From positions 1 through 35,672 of the forward strand of contig REEP01000060.1 of NCBI GenBank assembly GCA_007695045.1: DNA of 35,672 nucleotides. Reading direction: 5' to 3'. The DNA comes from Rhodospirillales bacterium (GTDB lineage: Bacteria; Pseudomonadota; Alphaproteobacteria; Rhodospirillales; Defluviicoccaceae). How positions within the stretch are numbered: the stretch's first letter is position 1; every line of letters begins with the position of its first letter. Below the pieces are notes generated by a model. That model searched no databases. It had not been told where the DNA came from and saw only the letters and a list, made by a program, of their open reading frames with translations. The translations under genes were made by a program, and so were the position numbers. Below are positions 1 to 8,144 of this stretch, one piece after another.

Positions 1-57
1 AGAAGCGGTCAATTCATGTGTTACCTGGACCGGTCAATTCAGTTTGTTATCGACATA
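1..57. mobile_element. Probable terminus of an IS21-family element (partial)
   Basis: Two imperfect copies of a motif beginning CGGTCAATTCA and running into TGTTA lie about 24 bases apart (from bases 7 and 31), and the block ends in TTATCGACA. Read on the other strand it begins TGTCGATAAC. Tandem internal repeats next to a TG...CA end are typical of IS21-family termini, where the transposase IstA binds. Only the end is present; the istA/istB genes would lie outside the window to the left. I recognise the motif by memory, not by search, so the family assignment is tentative. Confidence 0.45.
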
Positions 58-205
58 CCACCGGCAAAGCCGTGTCGGCAGCTTTTCCAAGGCTGGTGCC
101 GGCGCTGCCGCTTGCCACGCTCGACCGTCACCCGAGCATCAATCCTCACTCGACACGCCGACGGCCGTCATCCGATGATGCGCCCGCCATGAACCGCGCA
201 CGCCG

Positions 206-1306
206 ATGATCCGCCCTGCTTCCCCTGCCGACGTGGTCGACCTGGTCCGGATCGAGAATCGGTCCTTTCTCACCGACCGCTTCTCGGCACGGGCGTTCCG
301 CTACCTCTTGTCCAAGGCCAACGCCGTTACGCTGGTGGATCAGGCCCCGGAGGGGCGCCTCCGGGGCTACGCCACCGTGCTGTTCAGCCGCGGCACGCCC
401 CTGGCCCGTCTGTACTCCATCGCCGTCGACCCGGAATACCGCGGCTTCGGGCTCGGACGTTCCCTCCTGGTGGCCGCGGAACAGGCCGCAAGAGATCGGG
501 ACGCCGCCTACATGCGTCTCGAAGTCCGCGCCGATGACCCGGACACCCAGGCCTTCTACGGCCGTCATGGTTTCCGCAAGATCGCCGTGCAGACCCAGTA
601 TTACGACGACCAAGCGGATGCCGTGCGCATGGAGAAGTCCCTGGCGCCGCGGCCCGATCCCCGTCTCGCGCGCGTACCGTTCTATGCCCAGACCCTGGAC
701 TTCACCTGCGGCCCGGCGGCGATGCTCATGGCCATGCACGCCCTTGACCCCGCCATCACCGTCGATCAGACGGCGGAGCTGAGGCTGTGGCGGGAATCCA
801 CCACCGTGTTCATGACTGCGGGACACGGCGGCTGCAGTCCGGAGGGGCTGGCGCTGGCGGCAACACGGCGAGGTTTCGACGTCGAGGTTTACCTGAGCGA
901 TACCGGCGTCATGTTCATCGACAGCGTGCGCAGTGAGGCCAAGAAATCGGTGATCCGGCTCGTCCAGGAGGATTTCCGCGGCCAACTGGAGGAGATGGGG
1001 ATCCCGATGACGTTCCGGCCGCTGTCGCTGGAAGCCATGCGAGAGAAGTTCGAGATGGGCAGGATTTCGGTTGTGATGATCAGTTCCTATCGTCTCGACC
1101 GGGAACGACAGCCACACTGGGTCGTGGTCACCGGGTTCGATGCGAAATACGTCTACCTGCACGATCCCAGCGTCGACGAGGAGAAAGACAAGCGCGTGAC
1201 TGACTGCATGCAGATCCCGGTTCCCCAGCGGGAATTCGCCAAGATGGCGCGATACGGGCGCTCTCAGCAGAAGGCGGCGCTGGTGATCGGCAAGGGGCGG
1301 CGCTGA
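206..1306 (+). CDS. GNAT acetyltransferase fused to C39-like cysteine peptidase
   Basis: A 366-residue two-domain protein. Residues 1-145 are a GNAT acetyltransferase with the acetyl-CoA loop R79-G-F-G-L-G84 after the beta-strand SIAVDPEY. Residues about 155-350 are a C39-like (DUF3335-type) papain-fold domain: the nucleophile sits in TCGPAA (Cys168), the histidine in QPHWVVVTG (His304) and the third residue in YLHDPS (Asp320), so the peptidase looks intact. It has no ABC-transporter part and no signal peptide, so it is probably cytoplasmic. Its stop overlaps the start of the RLAN/RimK gene by one base (TGATG), which implies co-translation. This fusion is known as a partner of RLAN-type ATP-grasp ligases; the substrate is unknown. 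The ATG has only a weak ribosome site. Confidence 0.9.
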   Translation: MIRPASPADVVDLVRIENRSFLTDRFSARAFRYLLSKANAVTLVDQAPEGRLRGYATVLFSRGTPLARLYSIAVDPEYRGFGLGRSLLVAAEQAARDRDAAYMRLEVRADDPDTQAFYGRHGFRKIAVQTQYYDDQADAVRMEKSLAPRPDPRLARVPFYAQTLDFTCGPAAMLMAMHALDPAITVDQTAELRLWRESTTVFMTAGHGGCSPEGLALAATRRGFDVEVYLSDTGVMFIDSVRSEAKKSVIRLVQEDFRGQLEEMGIPMTFRPLSLEAMREKFEMGRISVVMISSYRLDRERQPHWVVVTGFDAKYVYLHDPSVDEEKDKRVTDCMQIPVPQREFAKMARYGRSQQKAALVIGKGRR

Positions 1307-2850
1307 TGCCGCTTCATGTCATCGTCGTCGATCGGGAAAGCGACTTTCCCTGGCCGGCCGCCGGCCGCCGTATCATGCGGGCGACCGACTACGTGCGGGA
1401 GGCGGCCCGGCAACTGCCGGCGTCCACCCGGGTGATCAACTTGTGCCGCGATGCCAGCTACATGAGCCTCGGCTACTACTGCTCATTGATGGCCGAGGCT
1501 CGCGGCCACAAGGTGATCCCTTCTGTCGAGGTGATGCTGGATCTGCACTGGAAGCGGCTGCTGCGGATCGCCCTTCCCGAGGTTCAGGAGCTGGTGCGTA
1601 AAAGCGTCAAGGCACCGCCGGAACCGCTGCCGCGCCTCGTGGTGGATATCTTCTTCGGCATGCCGGACGATGCCCGGCTCGCTGCAGTGGCTCGTCGGGT
1701 GTTCGAGCTGTTCCGCTGCCCGCTGCTCCGCATCGAGCTCGGCTATCGTGCCGGCTGGTCGGTCAAAGCGATTCGGCCACTGAGTATCCGCGAATTGACG
1801 GCCGATCAGCAACCGATGCTCAAGGACGCGCTGGACCGTTACACTCACGCGGCTTGGCGCCCGCCCCAACGGGCGGCCGGCCCAGGGCGGTATTCCATCG
1901 CGGTGCTGCATGACCCCGAAGAGCACCTGCCGCCCTCGGATGGCCGCGCACTCGACCGGTTCGCGCGCGCCGGGGCCAAGCTTGGGCTGGAGGTGCAGCT
2001 GATCACCCGCGCCGACTATACCCGGCTCCTGGAGTTCGACGCCCTGTTCATCCGCGAGACCACCGCGCTTGACCACCACACCTATCGGTTCGCCAAGAAG
2101 GCGGAGGCCGAGGGCATGCCGGTGATCGATGACCCCCGCTCCATTCTCCGCTGCACCAACAAGATCTGCCTGGCCGAGCTGCTTGAAAGCAATGCCGTAC
2201 CGGCGCCGCGGACGCTGATCCTGGACCGCCGGCGTATCGGCCGCGCCGAGCGGGAATTCGGCTATCCCTTCGTGGTCAAGATCCCCGATAGCGCCTTCTC
2301 CCGCGGCGTGTTTCGCATCCATGCCCGGGCCGACCTCGATCGGTTCGCCGACCACGCCTTCAAGGAATCCGATCTGGTCCTTGCTCAGGAATATGTGGAA
2401 ACGGCGTTCGACTGGCGGGTCGGGATCCTGGAAGGCGAGCCGCTCTATGTCTGCAAGTACTTCATGGCCCGCGGCCACTGGCAGATCATCAAGCATGAAC
2501 AGAACCGTCGCTATGTCTCCGGCGCCTTTGCCGCACTCGCGGTGGAGGAAGCACCCCCGGCGGTTGTGGACGTGGCCACCCGGGCGGCACGACTGATCGG
2601 CGACGGCCTCTACGGGGTCGATCTCAAGGAGACGGCCAACGGCGTCTATGTGATCGAAATCAACGACAACCCCAGCATCGAAGCCGGTGTGGAGGACGCG
2701 GTGATCAAGGACCGCCTTTACACCGCCGTCATGGCGGCGTTCATCCGGCGCCTGGACAAGCGCTCGCAGACCGGGCCCCGGGAAGCGCGGGGCCGGCGCA
2801 ACGGTGTGGCCGGGGCGACGCCGCACAGCCAGGCCGCCGGCGATGACTGA
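1306..2850 (+). CDS. RimK-family ATP-grasp ligase with RLAN N-terminal domain
   Basis: A 514-residue protein. Residues 1 to about 180 match the RLAN domain found in front of some RimK-like enzymes (opening MPLHVIVVDRESDFPWPAAG). The C-terminal half, about residues 280-485, is an ATP-grasp fold with the lysine strand YPFVVKIP and the metal-binding strands GVDLKE (Asp439) and IEINDN (Glu451, Asn453). ATP-grasp enzymes of this branch join an amino acid or peptide carboxylate to an amine through an acylphosphate. It is much longer than E. coli RimK (about 300 residues) because of the extra N-terminal domain, so ribosomal protein S6 glutamylation should not be assumed. It is translationally coupled to the GNAT/peptidase gene before it and overlaps the glycosyltransferase-like gene after it. 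Confidence 0.9.
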   Translation: MPLHVIVVDRESDFPWPAAGRRIMRATDYVREAARQLPASTRVINLCRDASYMSLGYYCSLMAEARGHKVIPSVEVMLDLHWKRLLRIALPEVQELVRKSVKAPPEPLPRLVVDIFFGMPDDARLAAVARRVFELFRCPLLRIELGYRAGWSVKAIRPLSIRELTADQQPMLKDALDRYTHAAWRPPQRAAGPGRYSIAVLHDPEEHLPPSDGRALDRFARAGAKLGLEVQLITRADYTRLLEFDALFIRETTALDHHTYRFAKKAEAEGMPVIDDPRSILRCTNKICLAELLESNAVPAPRTLILDRRRIGRAEREFGYPFVVKIPDSAFSRGVFRIHARADLDRFADHAFKESDLVLAQEYVETAFDWRVGILEGEPLYVCKYFMARGHWQIIKHEQNRRYVSGAFAALAVEEAPPAVVDVATRAARLIGDGLYGVDLKETANGVYVIEINDNPSIEAGVEDAVIKDRLYTAVMAAFIRRLDKRSQTGPREARGRRNGVAGATPHSQAAGDD

Positions 2851-3811
2851 TCCGACACACTCAACGCCGCGGCCGGCTGAAGGCCCGATGACCGCAAGCT
2901 CCCGCGTCACTCTGGTCACCGGCGGCGATGCCGGCTATTTCCCGCTGCTGGAAGAACTGACGCGGTCCCTGCGACGCCTGCCGGGCGGCGGGTCGCAACC
3001 GCTGGTGATCCTCGATGGCGGCCTCGAGCCGACCCAGCGGACGGCGCTGGAAGCCTTGGGCGCCCGCACCCTGGACCCCGGCTGGTGCGCCCCCCAGGCG
3101 GAGCGGCGGGCGCGCGGGCGGACCCACCTGAAGATCAACGTCGCCAAACTGCACCTGGACCGGCTCCTGCCCGAGGCTGACATCATCGCCTGGATCGACG
3201 GTGATGCCTGGCTGCAGACCCTGGACTGCCTGGACCTGTTTCGCATGGTGGCGGATAAGGGCAAGTTCGCTGTAGTGTCCCAGGCCAGCCGGCGGCAGAC
3301 AAGGCAGGTATCGTTCAGGAGGCTGGTTGGCGGCTACGTCGAATTGCGCAACATCCTGTACAAGAATGCCCGTCGCGCCGGCCTGCCCGCCCACCTCAGC
3401 ACTGCCCTGATGGCACGGCCGACACTGAATGCCGGGGCTTTTGCCCTCTCCGCCCGGGCGCCGCATTGGTCCCGATGGCGCCACTGGCAGGAACAGGTAC
3501 TGCAAAGCGGCCGGCTGTTTACTTCCGATCAGCTGGCCATGGGCTTGGCGGCCTACGTGGATGGCCTGCCCTTCGAGGCCCTGCCGGCCTCCTGCAACTA
3601 CATGGGTCCATGGCGCTGGGATGCGGCGCGTGGCCAGTTCGTCGATTTCTGTCCGCCCTACGCCCCGGTCAGCGTCATTCACTTGGTGGGGCACGACGCC
3701 ATGCGGGCCGATGCCTCGGTCACCGTCGACATGGTGGACATGGCCGATCGACCCATGCGCGCCTCGCTGCGGTTCGGCCACACGCCGGCCGATGTGCCGG
3801 CGACGGGATGA
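2843..3811 (+). CDS. Glycosyltransferase-like protein (GT-A/GT8-like)
   Basis: A 322-residue protein whose N-terminal strand VTLVTGGDAGYF and the later IIAWIDGDAWLQ (Asp-Gly-Asp at 119-121) look like a nucleotide-sugar-binding GT-A fold with a DxD metal site, as in family 8 enzymes and related putative sugar-nucleotide transferases. No signal peptide or membrane segment is visible. The ATG at 2843 overlaps the end of the ATP-grasp gene by 8 bases, so it belongs to the same operon. An ATG at 2888, preceded by TGAAGG, is an alternative start that would remove 15 poorly conserved-looking residues. The acceptor is unknown; given its neighbours it could modify the product of the ligase/peptidase pair, which is inference only. 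Confidence 0.7.
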   Translation: MTDPTHSTPRPAEGPMTASSRVTLVTGGDAGYFPLLEELTRSLRRLPGGGSQPLVILDGGLEPTQRTALEALGARTLDPGWCAPQAERRARGRTHLKINVAKLHLDRLLPEADIIAWIDGDAWLQTLDCLDLFRMVADKGKFAVVSQASRRQTRQVSFRRLVGGYVELRNILYKNARRAGLPAHLSTALMARPTLNAGAFALSARAPHWSRWRHWQEQVLQSGRLFTSDQLAMGLAAYVDGLPFEALPASCNYMGPWRWDAARGQFVDFCPPYAPVSVIHLVGHDAMRADASVTVDMVDMADRPMRASLRFGHTPADVPATG

Positions 3812-3895
3812 TGCAGCCCGGCGGCTGCAACACGACCTGTTGTCGGGACCAGAGCAACACACCCTGACCAGGACCGGCTGCGCCCGACCAGGCAC

Positions 3896-3939
3896 GACCT
3901 CGTGGTGACCTCGTGGTGACCCCGTGGTGACCTCGTGGT
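3896..3939. repeat. Four tandem 11-bp repeats between convergent genes
   Basis: The unit GACCTCGTGGT is repeated four times without gaps (3896, 3907, 3918, 3929); the third copy has one change, T to C at position 5. The repeats sit between the 3' ends of the glycosyltransferase-like gene and wrbA. The GGTGACC junctions are near-palindromic, so the array reads similarly on both strands. The 11-bp unit is close to one DNA helical turn. No function is known. Confidence 0.9.
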
Positions 3940-3995
3940 AACCGGCCCCAAGCGGAGAAGCCTTGGACGTTCCCGGATCAGTGGGCCGTCCGGGA

Positions 3996-4601
3996 TCAGC
4001 CGTGCAGCTTCTGCGCCAGCTCGGCCACCCCCCGGCCCTGGGCGCGCGCGATCGCCAGTTCGTTGGCGCTCGGCTGACGGCTGCCGTCGCTGCCGGCCAT
4101 CGTCGAGGCGCCGTACGGCGTGCCGCCGGAGATCTCGTCCATGTTCGAGAGTTCCGGGATCGAATACGGGACGCCGACGATCACCATGCCGTGGTGCAAC
4201 AGCGTCAGGTGGATCGACACCAGCGTCGTCTCCTGCCCGCCATGCTGGCTCGCGGTCGACGTGAAGGCGCTGCCCACCTTGCCGATCAGCTTGCCCTTGA
4301 ACCACAGCCCGCCGGTCTGGTCCCAGATGTTGCGCATCTGGCTGGCCATGTTGCCAAAGCGCGTGGGCGTGCCGATGATGATGGCGTCGAAGTCGGCCAG
4401 CTCATTGACATCCTCCAGGATCGGCGCGGCCTGGTCGGTCTTGTAGCCCGACTGCTGCTGCACGCTTTCTGGTACCAGTTCCGGTACGCGCTTGACGGTG
4501 ACCTCGGCGCCGGCGATCTCGCGGGCTCCTTCGGCAACGGCGTTGGCCATCGTTTCCACATGGCCATAACTGGAGTAGTACAATACAAGAACACGCGTCA
4601 T
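3996..4601 (-). CDS. wrbA: NAD(P)H:quinone oxidoreductase, WrbA type
   Basis: A 201-residue flavodoxin-fold protein with the FMN phosphate loop [12 protein letters not shown] at residues 7-18, the PTRFGNM segment that contacts the isoalloxazine ring, and the conserved [11 protein letters not shown] loop. WrbA enzymes are tetrameric and reduce quinones by two electrons, avoiding semiquinone formation, in the cytoplasm. An in-frame ATG 14 codons upstream exists, but the start chosen (MTRVLVLYY) is preceded by AGGAGG at 7-8 bases and matches the family N-terminus. It lies downstream of two hypothetical genes on the same strand, with an 84-base gap to the nearer one. Confidence 0.95.
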   Translation of the reverse strand: MTRVLVLYYSSYGHVETMANAVAEGAREIAGAEVTVKRVPELVPESVQQQSGYKTDQAAPILEDVNELADFDAIIIGTPTRFGNMASQMRNIWDQTGGLWFKGKLIGKVGSAFTSTASQHGGQETTLVSIHLTLLHHGMVIVGVPYSIPELSNMDEISGGTPYGASTMAGSDGSRQPSANELAIARAQGRGVAELAQKLHG

Positions 4602-4685
4602 GAGACTGGCCTCCTGCATCAAGGTATCCAGAACATTCGTCAAGCGGAACAGAAGCTCGTCCCGTTGGTTCCAGGCGACTCAACC

Positions 4686-4919
4686 TCATTGGGGTGACGG
4701 GCCTGATTCCGGCGCCGATGCCGGGCGGCGGGCGTAAGGTTGCGTGGCGGCTTCGCTGAGAGGAAGGCAGGTATCGTCCATGCGGATCAGAAACAAGGAT
4801 CGGCCGGGTTCCACCGCGATGGTGATGTCGACGTCGCTGCCCGGCCGGTCATCTCCCCCGCGCCACTGAAGCGAACACGCACAGGCGGGCGATCCCTCGA
4901 CCTCAGGGTTCGGCTTCAT
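4686..4919 (-). CDS. Hypothetical small protein (77 aa)
   Basis: A short reading frame from an ATG at 4919 (MKPNPEVEGS), ending 84 bases before wrbA. The middle (VDITIAVEPGRSLFLIRMDD) looks like a pair of beta-strands and is more protein-like than the shadow frames around it. A GGGAGGGG stretch lies about 15 bases upstream, rather far for a ribosome site. A second ATG 7 bases earlier in another frame opens only a 7-codon peptide and fits that ribosome site better, so this may be a leader-peptide arrangement or the gene may be spurious. No family recognised. Confidence 0.4.
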   Translation of the reverse strand: MKPNPEVEGSPACACSLQWRGGDDRPGSDVDITIAVEPGRSLFLIRMDDTCLPLSEAATQPYARRPASAPESGPSPQ

Positions 4920-4956
4920 CCGCCATCGGGTCTTCCCCTCCCATCGGGAATTCCCC

Positions 4957-5295
4957 TCAATGCAGCACCGCGTCGGCAACAGCGTCGATGATGCTGTCGT
5001 GGTCGGGAGACATGCCTTCGTCGATCCCCATCTCGCGTCGGAGCCGTTGTTCGACAAAGATCCGGGCAGGACGGTCGGTGCGGGTGATGAGCGCGTCGTG
5101 AATGCCACAGGCCATGTGCGCCGCGGTTACCAGAAAGGTGCCGAGATCGTGGCCGTCGCCGAGGCCATCGGTGCCACTGGTGCCGCTATCGCCGTTGCGC
5201 GCGAGCACCCGCTCCACCCGGTTGGGGAACGAGGGGTCCATCTCCGCGCCCAGTCGCAAGGCCGCGCGCCGGGCCACGTCTCGGGGTTCGGCCAA
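4957..5295 (-). CDS. Hypothetical protein (112 aa), TTG start
   Basis: A 112-residue soluble protein with no recognised family. The region from about residue 50 (DLGTFLVTAAHMACGIHDAL) is predicted helical and is followed by a charged helix with a conserved-looking RIFVEQRLRREMGI. It has a TTG start preceded by GGGAGGTG at a good distance; no ATG or GTG in frame offers a comparable ribosome site. It is divergent from the methyltransferase gene at 5473, which also starts with TTG, and is followed after 37 bases by the small hypothetical gene at 4919. A TATAGT box on this strand at 5362-5367 could be its -10 element. Confidence 0.6.
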   Translation of the reverse strand: MAEPRDVARRAALRLGAEMDPSFPNRVERVLARNGDSGTSGTDGLGDGHDLGTFLVTAAHMACGIHDALITRTDRPARIFVEQRLRREMGIDEGMSPDHDSIIDAVADAVLH

Positions 5296-5385
5296 CCGTC
5301 ACCTCCCAGGCGTCCCGCGGGTCGCGCGGCACGACGCCTCGCATCTTGGATCGCTGGACCGACTATAGCCACGGGGGGGCGGCGT

Positions 5386-5413
5386 TTGCACGTCCCAACA
5401 TTTGCGTTAAATT
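5386..5413 (+). promoter_or_regulatory. Candidate sigma-70 promoter for the methyltransferase gene
   Basis: TTGCAC (5386-5391) and TAAATT (5408-5413) are separated by 16 bases, about 60 bases ahead of the TTG start at 5473. This is the only AT-rich patch in the intergenic region. Found by eye only. Confidence 0.35.
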
Positions 5414-5472
5414 CGGCGGCGAAGGCACGGTCGGCCACGACACCGTGCCGCAAGAATCGGGAGGATCACCGC

Positions 5473-6294
5473 TTGACGGAAGCATCGGTCGACCAATCCA
5501 TCGCGCAGTCTCTTGGCGCCGACCCGGCGCTGCTGCCGATCCTCGACTACCTGATGCAGGACGTCGAGGTGATGGGCCCCGATCCCGAGCAGATCGTCGG
5601 CATGGTGCGCCCGCTCAAGCTGAGCGGCGCCCGCACGGTGCTCGACCTCGGTTGCGGCAAAGGCACGGTGGCGACGGCGCTGGCGGCGGAACTTGGCCTG
5701 CACGTGACCGGTATCGACGCGTTCGAGCCGTTTATCGAAGAGTGTCGGGTCCGGGCATCGGCACTCGGCGTCGGCGACGCCTGCCTGTTCGAGGCGATGG
5801 ACATGCGCCGACTGGTGGGGCGGCTGCCACGCTTCGACGTCGTCATGCTACTGGCCTGCGGCGGCGTGTTCGGCGACAGCCACGACACCATCCGGGCGCT
5901 CCGTACCTTCGTGAGGCCCAAGGGTTTCCTGCTGATCGGCGACTGTTACGGCGCCGCCGCGGACGGGCTGGTCGGCATCACCGGTCATGAAGATGCCGTT
6001 CGGGCGGTGGCAAACTCGGGCGATGACCTCGTCAGCGAACGCCACGGCAGCACCCAGGACAGCCAAACCCACCGCGTCCTTGCCGCCAAGGTGATGGCGC
6101 GTCGGGCGCGGGAGTTGATGCGGCTCTATCCCGGCCTTGCCGCCACCATGTGGGAGTTCGTCGAATCGTTTGGCGGCGGTGTGGCCGGTGACTCGTTGGT
6201 GGTGACGCCGACCGTTTGGCTTGTCCGCCGGGGCGACGATGACACCGCCGACGATGCCGAACCGGAGGACGCACATGCCCGCACGCGCGCTTAG
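5473..6294 (+). CDS. Class I SAM-dependent methyltransferase
   Basis: A 273-residue protein with the class I methyltransferase core. Motif I is VLDLGCGKGTVA (about residues 56-67), followed by the acidic end of beta-2 in VTGIDAFEPF and motif IV in FDVVMLLACGG. The C-terminal part (about 180-250) is helical and may hold the substrate. The substrate is not evident; the fold resembles general UbiE/Cfa-like small-molecule methyltransferases. The TTG start follows GGGAGG by 8 bases; the long upstream open frame contains no convincing start. The stop overlaps the lipoprotein gene by 20 bases, so the two are probably co-translated. Confidence 0.85.
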   Translation: MTEASVDQSIAQSLGADPALLPILDYLMQDVEVMGPDPEQIVGMVRPLKLSGARTVLDLGCGKGTVATALAAELGLHVTGIDAFEPFIEECRVRASALGVGDACLFEAMDMRRLVGRLPRFDVVMLLACGGVFGDSHDTIRALRTFVRPKGFLLIGDCYGAAADGLVGITGHEDAVRAVANSGDDLVSERHGSTQDSQTHRVLAAKVMARRARELMRLYPGLAATMWEFVESFGGGVAGDSLVVTPTVWLVRRGDDDTADDAEPEDAHARTRA

Positions 6295-6565
6295 GCAATC
6301 GCTGCGAACCCTGGTCACGCCGGCACGACTTGCCGTGGGGCTGGCGGTGCTGGCAGTGCCGGTCCTGGTCGGGTGCGTCGGCACACCGCCGCCGCCGGAC
6401 CTCGGCAGCGCATGCCAGATCCGATCCTGCGTCTGCGAGGGACGGCCCGAGGCGTTCTGGCGCAAGCCACCCACCACCGACGTCCAGTGGACGGATCGTG
6501 GCCGTGCATTCTGCCCCGACGGCTATAGCCTCAAGCTGGCTACCGGCAAACCGACGCGACGCTAG
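6275..6565 (+). CDS. Small cysteine-rich lipoprotein (96 aa)
   Basis: The N-terminus has basic residues, a hydrophobic stretch (LAVGLAVLAVPVLVG) and a lipobox ending LVG-Cys34, so the protein should be lipidated and anchored in an envelope membrane. The mature part of about 63 residues carries four more cysteines (47, 52, 54, 80), enough for two disulphides or a metal site, and tryptophans at 62 and 72. GGAGG precedes the ATG by 6 bases within the end of the methyltransferase gene. No named family is recognised; it looks like a conserved alphaproteobacterial envelope protein of unknown function. Confidence 0.75.
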   Translation: MPARALRQSLRTLVTPARLAVGLAVLAVPVLVGCVGTPPPPDLGSACQIRSCVCEGRPEAFWRKPPTTDVQWTDRGRAFCPDGYSLKLATGKPTRR

Positions 6566-6589
6566 CCGCCGCGTGACACTGGAGCCCGG

Positions 6590-6781
6590 TCAGTGTCGGA
6601 CCCGCTGGCCATAGGTGCGCATGGCTTTCTCGGCCAGAACATGGGCCACGATGAACACCACGAAAAAGACCAGTGCCTGCGCGTCCAGAGAGCTGAACCC
6701 GAGCCACACGCCCAGTTGCAGCGCGAGGAACGCGATGACCGCCGCGACCAACCCGGGAAGATAAGTGAACAGCCGAGACAT
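6590..6781 (-). CDS. Small two-helix membrane protein (63 aa)
   Basis: Residues about 6-27 and 36-52 are hydrophobic and predict two membrane spans, with a short basic C-terminus (KAMRTYGQRVRH). A GGAGGG ribosome site precedes the ATG by about 8 bases. It lies downstream of glgC on the same strand after a 109-base gap that contains nothing recognisable. No family recognised. Confidence 0.65.
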   Translation of the reverse strand: MSRLFTYLPGLVAAVIAFLALQLGVWLGFSSLDAQALVFFVVFIVAHVLAEKAMRTYGQRVRH

Positions 6782-6890
6782 CCTGATATCCCTCCATCAG
6801 CCCTGAGCCATCAGTTCGTCGGCGGCGGCGGTGCGGGCCGCCACCGCCGGCAAGGCTCCCAGCACGCCCCACCAAACTCGGGTGCCGTGG

Positions 6891-8144
6891 TTAGATCGAC
6901 ATGGCGGTGAGCTCGACCGCAGTGCGTTTGCCTTCCACCACCACGATGCCGCTATCGGTGACCGTGTAGCGCTTTCGGTCTTCATCCGGATCGAACCCGA
7001 TCACCGTGTCGGCCGGAAGCTGCACGTTCTTCTCCAGAATGCAGCGGCGCAAGCGGGAGCGGCGGCCGATATCGCAATTGTCGAACACGACGGACTCATC
7101 AATCTCCGCCCCCGAGTGGACATAGACGTGGCGACCGAGCACCGAGTTCCGCACCACGCCGCCCGAGATGATGCAACCGCCCGCCACGACCGAGTCGATG
7201 GCATGACCGCGCCGGTCTTCTTCGTCGAAGGCGAATTTGGTGGGCGGGTCGGAGTAACTCGCGGTGCGTAGCGGCCACTCCCGGTTGAACAGGTTGAGTT
7301 CGGGGTCGATGGCGCGGATATCCATGTTGGCTTCGAAGTAGGCGTCGAGAGTGCCGACATCCCGCCAGTACGGGAGCTTGCCCTGAGGCTCGCCCGGAAT
7401 GTTGTTGGTCATGAAGTCGTAAGCGAACAACTCGGCATGGCCCACCATGCGCGGCAGGATATCCTTGCCGAAGTCATGGGAGCTGTTGTCGTCCGTTTGA
7501 TCCTCCTCGACGCAGCGCAACAGCATGTCGGTCGAGAAGATGTAATTCCCCATGGAGGCATACACCTTGTCCGGATCCCCGGGCATGGTCGGCGCGTCGG
7601 CCCGCTTTTCGTGGAAGCCGATGATGCGTCCCGTGCTGGTCGTTTCCAGAACGCCGAATTCCTTGGCGAAGCGGCGATCGGTCGGAATGGCCGCCACCGT
7701 CGCATGGGCCCGCTTCTGTTCGTGGAAGGCGATCATATCGCGGATGTTCATCCGGTAGATGTGATCGGCCCCGAACACGGCAACGATGTCCGGTCGCGAC
7801 TGCTCGATCAGGTTGATATTCTGATGAATGGCGTCCGCGGTCCCGCGATACCAGTTCTTGCCGGCCGTTCGCATCTGGGCCGGCACCGGCACGATGAAAT
7901 GGTTCTTGAGGATGCCGCCGAACTGCCAGCCGTCACTCAGATGCTGCAGGAGTGACTGGCTCCGGAACTGAATCACAACGTAGATCGAATGAATGCCGGA
8001 GTTGATCAGATTGCTGAGCACGAAATCGACGATACGATATTTGCCGCCGAACGGGACCGCCGGCTTGGCGCGTTCCTTGGTGAGCGGATGCAGGCGCGTT
8101 CCCTCTCCCCCCGCGAGCACGATCGCGAGCACCTTAAGTTGCAT
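6891..8144 (-). CDS. glgC: Glucose-1-phosphate adenylyltransferase (ADP-glucose pyrophosphorylase)
   Basis: A 417-residue enzyme that makes ADP-glucose from ATP and glucose 1-phosphate, the committed step of bacterial glycogen synthesis. The nucleotidyltransferase signature [13 protein letters not shown] and the activator-site region [16 protein letters not shown] are at the N-terminus; IIGFHEKR and SMGNYIFS lie in the catalytic domain; the C-terminal third is a left-handed beta-helix ([20 protein letters not shown]). The ATG at 8144 follows GGGAGG by 6 bases; the in-frame ATG six codons upstream lacks one. No other glycogen gene is in the window. Confidence 0.97.
   Translation of the reverse strand: MQLKVLAIVLAGGEGTRLHPLTKERAKPAVPFGGKYRIVDFVLSNLINSGIHSIYVVIQFRSQSLLQHLSDGWQFGGILKNHFIVPVPAQMRTAGKNWYRGTADAIHQNINLIEQSRPDIVAVFGADHIYRMNIRDMIAFHEQKRAHATVAAIPTDRRFAKEFGVLETTSTGRIIGFHEKRADAPTMPGDPDKVYASMGNYIFSTDMLLRCVEEDQTDDNSSHDFGKDILPRMVGHAELFAYDFMTNNIPGEPQGKLPYWRDVGTLDAYFEANMDIRAIDPELNLFNREWPLRTASYSDPPTKFAFDEEDRRGHAIDSVVAGGCIISGGVVRNSVLGRHVYVHSGAEIDESVVFDNCDIGRRSRLRRCILEKNVQLPADTVIGFDPDEDRKRYTVTDSGIVVVEGKRTAVELTAMSI

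Noticed and set aside
146-1162. Long open frame on the minus strand opposite the GNAT/peptidase gene
   Set aside because: Caused by high GC at third codon positions; the translation is rich in Arg, His, Gly and Pro without a fold signature, and the plus-strand gene has intact motifs.
3896-3939. Tandem repeats considered as a CRISPR array
   Set aside because: The 11-bp units have no spacers between them and no cas genes are near.
4602-4685. TTGACG upstream of wrbA considered as a -35 element
   Set aside because: No acceptable -10 box at 15-19 bases.
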